Below are positions 53,707-62,709 of a stretch of DNA of 64,000 nucleotides, piece after piece. Within the stretch, counting starts at the first letter, position 1. Each line of letters begins with the position of its first letter. The stretch comes from Erythrobacter sp. (GTDB taxonomy: Bacteria; Pseudomonadota; Alphaproteobacteria; Sphingomonadales; Sphingomonadaceae), in assembly GCA_027311945.1 (NCBI GenBank), contig DAICXZ010000030.1, positions 372,001-436,000 of the forward strand. Reading direction: 5' to 3'. A program made the position numbers and the translations under genes. The notes under the pieces are model-generated. The model was not told the DNA's origin and ran no database searches. It saw nothing but the letters and a program-made list of their open reading frames with translations.

Positions 53707-54513
53707 TTACTTCTTCGGCTTGCCCGGCGTCGGGCGCATGCGCGAGCGCATCGCGTTCATGTCGACCACTTCGCCGGGACCGTTATCGTCGTCTTGCAGC
53801 AGGCCGAGGCGGCGGGCGACCTCCTGATAGGCCTCCTGCTCGCCGCCCATGTCGCGGCGGAAACGGTCCTTGTCGAGCTTCTCGTTCGTTTCGAAGTCCC
53901 ACAGGCGGCAGTTGTCAGGGCTGATCTCGTCGGCAAGGATCACGCGGCTGTAGTCGCCATCGAAGATGCGCCCGAACTCGAGCTTGAAGTCGACCAGGCG
54001 GATGCCGATCGCAGCGAACATGCCGCACATGAAATCGTTGATGCGGATCGCCATGGCGGCGATGTCCTGCATCTCTTCAGGGCCGGCCCAGTTGAAGCAG
54101 GCGATGTGCTCTTCGGCCACCATCGGGTCGTTCAGCTCGTCGCTCTTGAGATAGTACTCGATCAGCGTGTGCGGCAGCGGTTCGCCTTCCTCGATGCCAA
54201 GGCGCTTGGAGATCGAACCGGCGGCCACGTTGCGCACCACCACTTCAAGCGGAATGATCTCGACCTGCCGGACCAGCTGCTCGCGCATGTTGAGGCGGCG
54301 GATGAAGTGGGTGGGGATGCCGATGTGGGCGAGGCGCGTGAACACGTGCTCGCTGATGCGGTTGTTGATCACACCCTTGCCGTTGATCGTGCCCTTCTTG
54401 GCGGCGTTGAAGGCGGTGGCATCATCCTTGAAGTACTGGATCAGCGTGCCCGGTTCGGGGCCTTCATAGAGGATCTTGGCCTTGCCTTCGTAGATCTGGC
54501 GGCGACGGGACAT
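53707..54513 (-). CDS. purC: Phosphoribosylaminoimidazole-succinocarboxamide synthase
   Basis: A 268-residue PurC (SAICAR synthetase) of purine synthesis. The start Y-E-G-K-A-K-I-L-Y, the central V-R-N-V-A-A-G-S and L-V-D-F-K-L-E-F-G with L-A-D-E-I-S-P-D match the family. The ATG at 54513 is chosen because it begins the conserved core. It is divergent from a TonB-dependent receptor gene. Confidence 0.95.
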   Translation of the reverse strand: MSRRRQIYEGKAKILYEGPEPGTLIQYFKDDATAFNAAKKGTINGKGVINNRISEHVFTRLAHIGIPTHFIRRLNMREQLVRQVEIIPLEVVVRNVAAGSISKRLGIEEGEPLPHTLIEYYLKSDELNDPMVAEEHIACFNWAGPEEMQDIAAMAIRINDFMCGMFAAIGIRLVDFKLEFGRIFDGDYSRVILADEISPDNCRLWDFETNEKLDKDRFRRDMGGEQEAYQEVARRLGLLQDDDNGPGEVVDMNAMRSRMRPTPGKPKK

Positions 54514-54698
54514 GGGGCAAACCTCGTGGTTGAAGAACAATGTCTGCGAACAAAAGCGAGCGCCCCGGCGAACGAAGACCATTGTGTCTCCGCATATGCC
54601 GGGGCGCGAAGCGATCCCTATACACGCAGCGTGGCGCTCTGGCAATTGCGGCATAGCCCCCGCAAGGGTAGGGGGCGGCGAACGTTTGGGGGTAAGTC

Positions 54699-56948
54699 AT
54701 GAGATATTTCGATGCGGTCGCCGTGGTGACGGTTCTCGTCACCAGCCAGCTTGCCGCACCGGCGCTGGCACAGAGCGACGACACAGGCGGCGAGGACGAC
54801 GTCATCGTGGTCACCGTGAAGAACGAGCAGACCGCGCTGATCGACTATCCGGGCGCAGTCACCGCGATCGATCAGGGCGAGCTTCAGGCCCGCGCCATCG
54901 CCGATATCTCGCAGCTTTCCTATGCCGCGCCGAACGTTGCGCTCGACACGGTGGGCACCTTCAAGGGCGTGGCGAACTTCTCGATTCGCGGGCTTGGCAT
55001 CAATTCCTCGATCGTTTCGGTCGATCCGGCGGTGGGCCTGATCGTCGACGGGGTTTACCTCGGGATCAACGCGGGTGCTGTTTTCGATACGGTCGATATT
55101 GCGCGGGTCGATATCCTGCGCGGGCCACAGGGGGTGGCCTTCGGGCGCAATGTCACGGGCGGCGCGGTGCTGGTGGAAACGGCCGAGCCGACCGATGAGT
55201 GGGAAGGCCATGCCCGCCTCGCTTACGAAGGGCCGGTCGATTCGGGCCGCGGCTCGGGCATGTGGAGCGCGCGGGGCGTGGTCTCGGGCCCGCTGTCGGA
55301 TGCCGTGGCCATTCGCCTTGCCGCGCTGCACAGCAACGACGCAGGCTATTTCAAGAATCAGTTCGATGGCGAGGACTTCGGTGCATCGGAAACCACCGTG
55401 CTGCGTGGAGCTATTCGCGCCCGGCTCAGCCCGGCCTTCACGCTCACCGCGAAGGGTGAATATACCAAGGTTACGGGCGAAGGCGCGGCGGCGCACAACA
55501 ACGGCCTGTTCGCGCGCGATTCGTTCGGGCTTTCGATCGACGAGCGCGGCCGCCACGACAGCGACACCGGCTTCGTGGTTGCGCGCGCGGAGCTGGAGCT
55601 GGGCGAGGGCAAGCTCACCAACATCTTCGGCTGGCGATCCTACGATGTGTTTACCCGTAACGACATCGACAGCTCGCCCAATCCGATCTTCTCCTCGGAC
55701 ACGCTGACCGCACAGGAGCAGTTCTCGAACGAGCTGCTCTACTCGCTCGACAAGGACGGCTGGCGCCTCTCGACGGGCGGATACTGGTTCACGCAGGATG
55801 TCGGCTACGACGAGATCCGCAACCTTGCCACGCCGCAGTTCGGCGGCGGCAAGCAGAAGCACGACGTGTTCGGCCTGTTCGGCGAACTGGGCTTCGATCT
55901 GACCGAGCGGCTGACGCTTACCGCGGGCCTGCGCTGGTCGCGTGAGGTGAAGGACGCGCAGGTGACCTATGTGCGTCCGCGCGCCGAGTGTTCGGTGATC
56001 GCCGGAACCTGCCCGATCACCGGCGAGCGAGTGCCGGGCGAGAACAATGGCTTTGCCGACAAGCGCGCATGGGAAAACTGGTCGCCGCGTCTGGTCGCCA
56101 GCTACGACCCCAGCGACGATGCGCAGATCTATGCCAGCTGGGCGCGTGGCTATCGCTCGGGCGGTTACAACTTCCGCATCACCCAGCCGGCCTCGTTCGA
56201 GGAGGTGGCCGCCGCGCTCGGCTCGCCTGCATATGACGAGGAGCGGGTCGACACCTTCGAGCTGGGCGCAAAGTGGCAATCGCCCGATCGCACCATCTTC
56301 CTGCAAGGGGCGGTGTTCCGCAGCGAGGTCGACAACATGCAGCGCGAAGTCGTGGTGAGCAGCCCCACTTCTGGTCTGGCGCAGTCGGTCTATAACACCG
56401 CCGATGCACGCATCACCGGCTTCGAGGGGGAGGCCACCTTCCGCGCTGCGCCCGGCTTCGACTTGGCCGCCAATGTCGGCTTCACCGATGCGGGATACAA
56501 GCGCGTGTTTTACGACATCTCGGGCGATGGCATGATCGACGCCGCCGACCTCGCGCTCGAACTGCCGCGCGCGCCGCGCTGGACTTTCGGCGGCAGCCTT
56601 TCCTACGAGGCCGACCTGTGGGGCGACAAGTTCGTGCGTGCCTTCGCCACCTTCCAGCGCCGCGACCGCTTCGCCTATTCGGACAACAACTTTGGCTATA
56701 ACGAAGCTGCCAACCGGGTCGATGCATCGCTCGCTTTCGGTTGTCACAGCTGCGGGATCACGCTGAGCCTGTTCGGGCGCAATCTGCTCGACGAGGTGCA
56801 ATTCGGTGCCGACGCCGGGCTGCCGTTCTCGGGCGGGCCGTTCTCCGATGGTAACGACCGCCCGTTCGATCCAAGCCCGGCGCTGGGAACCTTCTCGCCC
56901 ATGGCCAAGGGGCGCGTTCTGGGGGTGGCGATCGAGGCCGATTTCTGA
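54699..56948 (+). CDS. TonB-dependent outer-membrane receptor
   Basis: A 749-residue receptor: signal peptide about 1-24 (ending A-L-A-Q), a TonB-box-like D-V-I-V-V-T at 33-38, a plug domain with F-S-I-R-G-L-G and R-V-D-I-L-R-G-P-Q-G, and a 22-stranded barrel ending with Phe. Such receptors import iron chelates, cobalamin or plant-derived compounds with energy from TonB. No dedicated transporter is adjacent, so the ligand is unknown. It has its own bidirectional terminator. Confidence 0.93.
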   Translation: MRYFDAVAVVTVLVTSQLAAPALAQSDDTGGEDDVIVVTVKNEQTALIDYPGAVTAIDQGELQARAIADISQLSYAAPNVALDTVGTFKGVANFSIRGLGINSSIVSVDPAVGLIVDGVYLGINAGAVFDTVDIARVDILRGPQGVAFGRNVTGGAVLVETAEPTDEWEGHARLAYEGPVDSGRGSGMWSARGVVSGPLSDAVAIRLAALHSNDAGYFKNQFDGEDFGASETTVLRGAIRARLSPAFTLTAKGEYTKVTGEGAAAHNNGLFARDSFGLSIDERGRHDSDTGFVVARAELELGEGKLTNIFGWRSYDVFTRNDIDSSPNPIFSSDTLTAQEQFSNELLYSLDKDGWRLSTGGYWFTQDVGYDEIRNLATPQFGGGKQKHDVFGLFGELGFDLTERLTLTAGLRWSREVKDAQVTYVRPRAECSVIAGTCPITGERVPGENNGFADKRAWENWSPRLVASYDPSDDAQIYASWARGYRSGGYNFRITQPASFEEVAAALGSPAYDEERVDTFELGAKWQSPDRTIFLQGAVFRSEVDNMQREVVVSSPTSGLAQSVYNTADARITGFEGEATFRAAPGFDLAANVGFTDAGYKRVFYDISGDGMIDAADLALELPRAPRWTFGGSLSYEADLWGDKFVRAFATFQRRDRFAYSDNNFGYNEAANRVDASLAFGCHSCGITLSLFGRNLLDEVQFGADAGLPFSGGPFSDGNDRPFDPSPALGTFSPMAKGRVLGVAIEADF

Positions 56949-56975
56949 CCGCTCCGGCCAAAACCCATGCAAAGA

Positions 56976-57005
56976 AAAACGGCGGGGATCGCTCCCCGCC
57001 GTTTT
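56976..57005. terminator. Bidirectional intrinsic terminator between receptor and phoX
   Basis: AAAACGGCGGGGA pairs perfectly (13 bp) with TCCCCGCCGTTTT around the loop TCGC; T-rich tails follow on both strands. It lies between the convergent stops at 56948 and 57030. Confidence 0.92.
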
Positions 57006-57029
57006 CGTTTTCGCCGGTGGGCGCCGGGC

Positions 57030-59489
57030 CTAGAGGCCGACGATTCCGCCGTCGTCACGGGTGATCACCACCACGCCCGAGCGCGGACGGCCCGAAGTGG
57101 TGCCGCCCTGGCTTTGCGGCCAGTTGCTGCCGGGCGCATCGAACGTGCCGCTTTCGCCCGGATGCTGGATGCCGACGAACAGCGTGCGCCCGTCCGGGGT
57201 CGTATCGACACCGGTGATTTCACACTGCTTCGGCCCCACCAGAAAGCGTTTTAATGTCGCCGCCGTGGCAGCGGCACCGGCGATGGTGGTCTGCTGCGCG
57301 GTCGCGCCGGTCGAATCCTGGTTGGTGATGGTGACATTGCCGCCATCGCCGAGCTGGCCCGGCAGCGCCGCCAGCATCATGCAGTTGGTGCGGTCGGTCA
57401 GCGCGCCGTCGTCGGTCTGGATCCACAGCAGCGGGTTGATCTGGCCCGCCGCGTTCTGCTCGCGCGAGAACCAGAGGCCGTCAGGACTCGAGAAGTCGTT
57501 GTCGGCGGTCAGCTCCGAGATGTTGACGTTGGCATCGGCATCGGCCGAGTCGGCCCCGAACAGGTAGATGTCCCAAGCGAAGCTGGTGGCAGCGCCGTCG
57601 TCACCCGCCTCGCGCAGGCGGATGATGTGGCCGTTGGGGTTGCCGTACTGGTCGTTCCCGTCCTTCGGATCGTTGTAGTGGCGCGGGTTGGCCGCATCGG
57701 TGCCGTTCAGCGGACGGTTCGAGGCGCTGTTGTTGGTGAGCGTGAGGTAGACCTCGCCGTTGACCGGGTTCACCGCGGTCCACTCAGGGCGGTCCATCGG
57801 CGTCGCGCCGACCGCGTCAGCAGCAAGGCGCGGGTTGACGAGGATGTCGGCCTGGCTCTCGAACACATATTCGGGGAAGCCTCCGGTCGCCGGGCGGTTC
57901 GGCACCTGGCCGAACACCAGCGGGAGCCAGGTGCCGGAGCCATTGGCCGCGAACTTCGCGACATAGAGCGTGCCATTGTCGAGATACTTGTCCCCCACCG
58001 CGAGGCGGTCGGCGGCGTTTTCGTCTGCGGCGTCCCAGTTCGTGGCCGAGACGAACTTGTAGAGGTACTCACGGCGCGAATCGTCGCCCATGTAGACCGC
58101 CACTTTCTTGCCCGGCGTCAGCTTGCCTATCCACGCGCCTTCGTGGCCGAAGCGGCCCAGCGCGGTGCGCTTGCGGGGCGTCGAGTTCGGTTTGTACGGG
58201 TCGATCTCGACCACCCAGCCGAACTGGTTTGGCTCGTTGCGATAGTCGTCCGTGGCGGCCCCGGTGCCGGCTCGGGCATCCCAGCGGGTGAAGATGTCCT
58301 GCGTGGGCGTGGCGGTGGACCATGCATAGTTGCCGGTGGAGCTGCGAACGCCGGAGCGGGCGAGCGCGGTCTGCTCGCGCACGCTGCGGTTGGCTTCGTC
58401 GGAATCAGCGCCCGAGCTGGGCCGCTTGAAATATCCCGCCCAGTTCTCCTCGCAGGTCATGATCGTGCCCCAGGCGGCATAGCCGTTGGCGCAATTGTTG
58501 ATCGTGCCGCGCCCGGCGGTGCCCGACGGCGAGTACTTGGTCTTGAGGTAATCCGTCCCCGCCACCGGACCCTTGAAGGTGGTGGCCGTGTTCGGCGTCA
58601 CGCGGCGGTTGAACGCGCTGTTCTGCACGTAGGACCAGGCACCGTTTCCATCGTCGCTTACTTCAACGAAGCTGAGGCCGTGGCACTCTATCTCCTTGAT
58701 CGCCTCCTCGGCAGGGCGCGGACCGCTCGAAAGGTTGGTCGGGCCGTTAGGGTGCAGGTAGGTCTCGGTGATGTTCTCGTGATTCTGCACGAGAATACCG
58801 CGGGCGCTGGAGCTATAGTCACGCTGGCCAGCGGCGTTGAGGCCGAAGAAGTACAGCGCATCGCCATGGTCGCCGATGCGTGAAGCGAAATCAGTGTCGG
58901 TGCCATCGTTCGCATAGGCCGGGCTGCCCGCGATGATCGGATCGCCCAGCGCCGTGAGCACGCTCACCGTATATCCGGCGGGAACGGTGACGACGTCGTC
59001 GAGGTTCTTGGGCACCGCATCGAAGTTCAGCGCTGCCGGGCTCACGGTGATGACGGTATCATCGCTCTTGAGGCCGTTTTCAGCCGTAAAGCGGAAGGTG
59101 AGGGGGGTGGCCGAAGCGACGGCGGGCGCCAGGAAGGAAACGGTGTTCTGGTCGACCGTGATGAGGGTGACTGCCTCGCCGCTTACCTGCGACCAGGCGT
59201 TGCCGCCGGTGCCACCGGTGACACTGCCCTTGAGGGTGACGTAGTTGCCCGAAGTGGTGGCGGCATCGGCGCCCGCATTCACGGTGATCGCCGAGCCCTG
59301 CGGCTCATCGTCGTCATCGCAGGCCGAAAGCAGGGCGCTGCCGAACACAGCAAAGGCGCTGGCTTGCAGACCGCCGCGAATGGTCTGCCGACGCGAATAG
59401 CGCTCGGCGACGATGGAATTAAGCGAGCGGTTGCCCGATTCGTTGGTATCGACGTCGCCGTCGCTGTAGCCGATTGAGATATTGGACAT
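57030..59489 (-). CDS. phoX: PhoX-type alkaline phosphatase, Tat-exported lipoprotein
   Basis: An 819-residue PhoX phosphatase, which releases phosphate from organic esters using calcium and iron. The twin-arginine motif S-R-R-Q-T-I is at 32-37 and a lipobox L-S-A-C ends at Cys57, with Asp next, so it is Tat-exported and lipid-anchored. An Ig-like domain (about 70-155) precedes the PhoX domain, in which V-Q-N-H-E-N, M-T-C-E-E-N-W (iron-binding Cys) and G-R-F-G-H-E-G are seen. The ATG at 59489 has GGGGGTGA upstream. I see no clear Pho box before it. Confidence 0.9.
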   Translation of the reverse strand: MSNISIGYSDGDVDTNESGNRSLNSIVAERYSRRQTIRGGLQASAFAVFGSALLSACDDDDEPQGSAITVNAGADAATTSGNYVTLKGSVTGGTGGNAWSQVSGEAVTLITVDQNTVSFLAPAVASATPLTFRFTAENGLKSDDTVITVSPAALNFDAVPKNLDDVVTVPAGYTVSVLTALGDPIIAGSPAYANDGTDTDFASRIGDHGDALYFFGLNAAGQRDYSSSARGILVQNHENITETYLHPNGPTNLSSGPRPAEEAIKEIECHGLSFVEVSDDGNGAWSYVQNSAFNRRVTPNTATTFKGPVAGTDYLKTKYSPSGTAGRGTINNCANGYAAWGTIMTCEENWAGYFKRPSSGADSDEANRSVREQTALARSGVRSSTGNYAWSTATPTQDIFTRWDARAGTGAATDDYRNEPNQFGWVVEIDPYKPNSTPRKRTALGRFGHEGAWIGKLTPGKKVAVYMGDDSRREYLYKFVSATNWDAADENAADRLAVGDKYLDNGTLYVAKFAANGSGTWLPLVFGQVPNRPATGGFPEYVFESQADILVNPRLAADAVGATPMDRPEWTAVNPVNGEVYLTLTNNSASNRPLNGTDAANPRHYNDPKDGNDQYGNPNGHIIRLREAGDDGAATSFAWDIYLFGADSADADANVNISELTADNDFSSPDGLWFSREQNAAGQINPLLWIQTDDGALTDRTNCMMLAALPGQLGDGGNVTITNQDSTGATAQQTTIAGAAATAATLKRFLVGPKQCEITGVDTTPDGRTLFVGIQHPGESGTFDAPGSNWPQSQGGTTSGRPRSGVVVITRDDGGIVGL

Positions 59490-59599
59490 AATCACCCCCA
59501 TGCAGGATTGGTGAACCTGAATTAGGGGGTGATTTTGACGCGCGGAGGTCCGTTCGGGGGCAACTTGGCGACGGTTTGGTGTCCGATCGGTGTTCGCGA

Positions 59600-60202
59600 C
59601 TAACTCGCGAGCTTGGCCGCCGTCGTGCCTACACGCTTGCCGAGGTAGCGCGCACCGGCAAGGTCAGTCTCGCTCGGCTGGCGCTTGCCGTCCGGCCCGG
59701 CAATGGTGGTCGCGCCGTAGGGAGCGCCGCCCTTGACTTCGTCGACGCCGTTCTGGCCTTCGAACCCGTAGTCGAGTCCGACGATGGTCATGCCGAAGTG
59801 CAGCAGGTTGGTGATCATCGAGAACAGCGTGGTCTCTTGCCCGCCATGCTGCGAGTTCGATGAGGTGAACACGGCGCCCGGCTTGCCGATCAGCGCGCCC
59901 GAAGCCCAGATGCCGCCGCAGGTATCGAGGAACGCGGCCATCTGGCTCGGCAGGCGGCCAAAGCGGGTGGGAGCGCCAAGCACGACGCCATCGTAATTGC
60001 CGAGCGCATCCGGCCCTTCGATCAGCGCGTGGCTCTCGTTATGCGAGAAGCCGAAGTTCTCGACGATCTCGGCGGGGGCGGTTTCGGGTGCGCGGCGAAT
60101 ATCGCATTCGGCACCGCTGTCGCGCACACCTGCGGCGACGGCCTCGGCCATCTGCGAGGTGTGGCCGTAGGACGAATAATAGAGCACGAGAACGCGAGCC
60201 AT
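59600..60202 (-). CDS. wrbA: NAD(P)H:quinone oxidoreductase WrbA
   Basis: A 200-residue flavodoxin-like quinone reductase that protects against quinone redox cycling. The FMN loop Y-Y-S-S-Y-G-H-T starts the protein, and T-R-F-G-R-L-P-S-Q-M-A-A-F-L-D and S-S-N-S-Q-H-G-G-Q-E-T-T are family signatures. The ATG at 60202 follows GAAGGAAAC. It stands between phoX and tRNA-Phe. Confidence 0.95.
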   Translation of the reverse strand: MARVLVLYYSSYGHTSQMAEAVAAGVRDSGAECDIRRAPETAPAEIVENFGFSHNESHALIEGPDALGNYDGVVLGAPTRFGRLPSQMAAFLDTCGGIWASGALIGKPGAVFTSSNSQHGGQETTLFSMITNLLHFGMTIVGLDYGFEGQNGVDEVKGGAPYGATTIAGPDGKRQPSETDLAGARYLGKRVGTTAAKLAS

Positions 60203-60393
60203 GGTGTTTCCTTCGTTTGGAGGGTTTGCCAGAGGCAATGGGTGAAGGCCCGCCGCGGTTCCGGCTTTGGAAAAATTTGCGATGAGGGCAACAAAAGCGC
60301 GGGAAGGGCCTTGCCAAGCTCGCGCAGCTTCGCCATAGGGCCGCTTCCAATTTGCTCGCCGGGCGCTTCGAAGATGTCCGACGCAGGAGCAAT

Positions 60394-60468
60394 GCCTGGG
60401 TAGCTCAGTGGTAGAGCAGACGATTGAAAATCGTCGTGTCGGTGGTTCGACTCCGCCCCCGGGCACCA
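60394..60468 (+). tRNA. tRNA-Phe (GAA), CCA encoded
   Basis: A full cloverleaf: acceptor arms GCCTGGG and CCCGGGC pair with one G-T pair, the D-arm is G-C-T-C-A-G-T-G-G-T-A-G-A-G-C, the anticodon loop reads TTGAAAA (anticodon GAA) in a GACGA/TCGTC stem, and the T-arm has GGTGG-TTCGACT-CCGCC. The terminal A-CCA is encoded. Confidence 0.97.
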
Positions 60469-60493
60469 CTCCCCACCAGGGGAGCGGTGTGGA

Positions 60494-60664
60494 TTACCCT
60501 TCTTTAGCGAGGTCTTCGGGATCAGCCGGCGGGCCGGGTAAGGCATAGCCATCGCCGAACCACTGCGCGAGGTCGCGGTCGCGGCAGCGGCTTGAGCAGA
60601 ACGGGGAAAATTCCTCGCTGCGGGGTTTCTTGCAGATCGGGCAGGGACGGGTGCTTGCAGTCAT
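60494..60664 (-). CDS. yacG: DNA gyrase inhibitor YacG, zinc-binding
   Basis: A 56-residue protein that binds gyrase and lowers its activity. Four Cys form the zinc site: C-P-I-C at 8-11 and C-S-S-R-C at 23-27, followed by R-D-x-D-L-A-Q-W-F-G-D-G-Y typical of YacG. The ATG at 60664 overlaps the stop of the RNase gene as ATGA, and the gene is too short to be caught by length-limited gene finding. It ends just before tRNA-Phe on the other strand. Confidence 0.92.
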   Translation of the reverse strand: MTASTRPCPICKKPRSEEFSPFCSSRCRDRDLAQWFGDGYALPGPPADPEDLAKEG

Positions 60665-61614
60665 GATGTGAGTAGCTGGGCCTGCGGGGCCTCCAGCGCA
60701 AGGGCCGGATCGGTTTCAAACCGGACCTGCTTGCCGGTGCGCCGCGCCAGCTCGTCGAGCCACTCGGGCTTTATCTTGGCTTTCAGAGCCGGATGGACGC
60801 GCAGCGCGAGAACAGCGCCGGTTCCCTCCACCCGTTCACCCACACGGCAGGCATAGCGTGCGGCAAGCCCGGTGCGGCTGGTGGCAAAGCGGTGCAGCAG
60901 CGAGGGGCCTTCGAGCCGCGCCACGATATGAACGAAGCCGAAGCCGTTGATCGCGGTGCGCTCGTGCGGCCACTCGGCCAGCGCCTTCCCGAGCGCCTCG
61001 TCGACTGCCTTGCGGTCGGCCTTGGCGGCGAGGGTTGGAAAATCGATCCCGATCGAGCCGCCCAGATCGAGCAGCGGCAAGGCCTCCGCCAGAGCGGGTA
61101 CGGCGGCGAGCGCCAGCTCGCGCGGAGGGAGGTCGCCATCAATGTCGGCCAGCGTCATCGCCGGCGTAGCGCTGAACAGCAGCGCGCCGCCGGGAAAGGC
61201 GATTTCGCCCGAAGAAGCGGTTTGCCAGACCTCTTCCCATTGCCCGGTGGGGAAGCGATGCACCTCGCGGCCCGTGGCGAAGGGCGAGGGTGCGATCTCC
61301 TGCCCCTCATAGAGCCGCCCCTGTGCGCGCTTGAGGCGGCCACGCTCGGCGATGCGGGCGCGGGTTATCAGGATCTCGCAGTTGGAGCCTTCGGTCGCGC
61401 TGGGCGGCAGGCGGTCGACCAGCACCTCGGTGCTATCGGCGGTGAGCGCGGTGCCGCGCTTAGCCCCTGCCGCGCGGGCGACCAGTTTCGCGGACACCAC
61501 CGCACCCGCCACCAGTTCACCCGGCCATTGAACCTTTGCCGCCAGCACCCGGTCGCCGTCGACCAGCAGCGCGCGGTCTTCACCGATTCCGCGCTCGATC
61601 AGCCACTCAGCCAA
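60661..61614 (-). CDS. RNase E/G-family ribonuclease, short form
   Basis: A 317-residue protein related to the catalytic part of RNase E/G. It starts with an S1-like region and later shows the metal-site segment L-L-D-L-G-G-S-I-G-I-D-F, but it lacks the full-length RNase G domain set and the Zn-link Cys, so it may be a shortened family member with limited activity. The start is a TTG at 61614 that overlaps the maf stop by 8 bases; no ATG is close. It is coupled by ATGA to yacG. Confidence 0.82.
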   Translation of the reverse strand: MAEWLIERGIGEDRALLVDGDRVLAAKVQWPGELVAGAVVSAKLVARAAGAKRGTALTADSTEVLVDRLPPSATEGSNCEILITRARIAERGRLKRAQGRLYEGQEIAPSPFATGREVHRFPTGQWEEVWQTASSGEIAFPGGALLFSATPAMTLADIDGDLPPRELALAAVPALAEALPLLDLGGSIGIDFPTLAAKADRKAVDEALGKALAEWPHERTAINGFGFVHIVARLEGPSLLHRFATSRTGLAARYACRVGERVEGTGAVLALRVHPALKAKIKPEWLDELARRTGKQVRFETDPALALEAPQAQLLTS

Positions 61615-62206
61615 TGGCGAACCCGGCAGCCTTGAGCAAAGCGCGCGTTTCGTACAACGGCAGGCCCATCACGCCCGAGTGGCTGCCCCTGATCCATTCG
61701 ATCAGCGCCTCCGCGCGGCCCTGGATGGCATAGCCGCCCGCCTTGCCTTCCCACTCGCCGCTGGCGATGTAGCTTTCGATCTCCTCCTCGGAGAGGCGCT
61801 TGAACTTCAGTTGCGTCTCGCTCAGCCGTTCGCGCATGCTGCCGTCGGGCGCCATCAGCGCCACGCTGGAAAGCACGCGGTGGCGGCGGCCCGAGATCAG
61901 CGCAAGGCACTTGCGCGCGGTCGCCTCGTCCTCGGCCTTGGGCAGGATGCGCCGCCCGCAGGCGACCACGGTGTCGCCCGCAAGCACGAAGCCCGCGCCA
62001 TCGTGTGCGGCCAGTGCCTTCTCCCGCGCCATGCGCTCCGCATAGGGGCGGGGCAACTCGTCCTTGTGTGGGGTCTCGTCGATCTGCGCCGGGGCAACAG
62101 CAGCGGGCGCAAGGCCAAGCCGGGCAAGCAGGTCGCGCCGCCGCGGGCTGGCCGAGGCGAGGATCAGGCGCCGTTCTGGCGAGGGAATGGCTGGGTTTGC
62201 GGCCAT
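61607..62206 (-). CDS. maf: Maf-like nucleoside triphosphate pyrophosphatase
   Basis: A 199-residue Maf-family enzyme that hydrolyses non-canonical nucleoside triphosphates. The loop S-A-S-P-R-R-R-D-L-L and D-E-T-P, followed by G-D-T-V-V and the S-G-R-x-H-x-V-x-S segment, define the family. It follows infA by 10 bases and overlaps the RNase start. Confidence 0.92.
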   Translation of the reverse strand: MAANPAIPSPERRLILASASPRRRDLLARLGLAPAAVAPAQIDETPHKDELPRPYAERMAREKALAAHDGAGFVLAGDTVVACGRRILPKAEDEATARKCLALISGRRHRVLSSVALMAPDGSMRERLSETQLKFKRLSEEEIESYIASGEWEGKAGGYAIQGRAEALIEWIRGSHSGVMGLPLYETRALLKAAGFAIG

Positions 62207-62216
62207 GCCGCGCGCC

Positions 62217-62468
62217 TTAGCCGGTGTAGCCGGGCGGGCCGCCGCGACCGGGCATGAAGCGATAGGTGATGCGCGCCTTGGTGAGGTCGTAAGGCGTCAG
62301 CTCGCATAGCACCTCGTCGCCGACCAGCACGCGGATGCGGTTCTTGCGCATGCGGCCGGCAGTGTGCCCAAGCACCTCGTGACCGTTTTCGAGCTCCACC
62401 CGGAACATCGCGTTAGGCAGCAGTTCGACTACCTTGCCGCGCATTTCGAGGAGTTCTTCTTTGGCCAT
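62217..62468 (-). CDS. infA: Translation initiation factor IF-1, C-terminally extended
   Basis: An 83-residue IF-1; the usual length is about 72. The core [11 protein letters not shown] and [11 protein letters not shown] is normal, but after the expected end (I-T-Y-R-F) a Gly/Pro-rich tail of about 12 residues, [11 protein letters not shown], follows. IF-1 binds the ribosomal A site during initiation. The ATG at 62468 starts the standard core. It heads the infA-maf-RNase-yacG operon. Confidence 0.94.
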   Translation of the reverse strand: MAKEELLEMRGKVVELLPNAMFRVELENGHEVLGHTAGRMRKNRIRVLVGDEVLCELTPYDLTKARITYRFMPGRGGPPGYTG

Positions 62469-62709
62469 ATGTCGTCCGGTGCTTTCTGTAACTCGGGAGG
62501 CGAGTGCGCGGCGCCATAGACTGCAACCGGGTAAAAGGGAAGAGGGTCGGCATATAGGCGCGCCATTCCTGCACAGCGGCACAACGCATGGGTAATCCGC
62601 GATACAATTGCGACACTTTATTACCCGGCATTGCTTGTGTCCTGTTGCAGCGCAACACATAGCGCTTGGCGGGGGATGGGAAACACTATTTCAATCGTGT
62701 GAGGTGAGT

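Noticed and set aside
54618-56972. Minus-strand open frame of 784 codons
   Set aside because: Antisense to the TonB-dependent receptor with plug and barrel signatures.
59502-59599. Pho box before phoX
   Set aside because: No pair of CTGTCA-type half sites with proper spacing was found.
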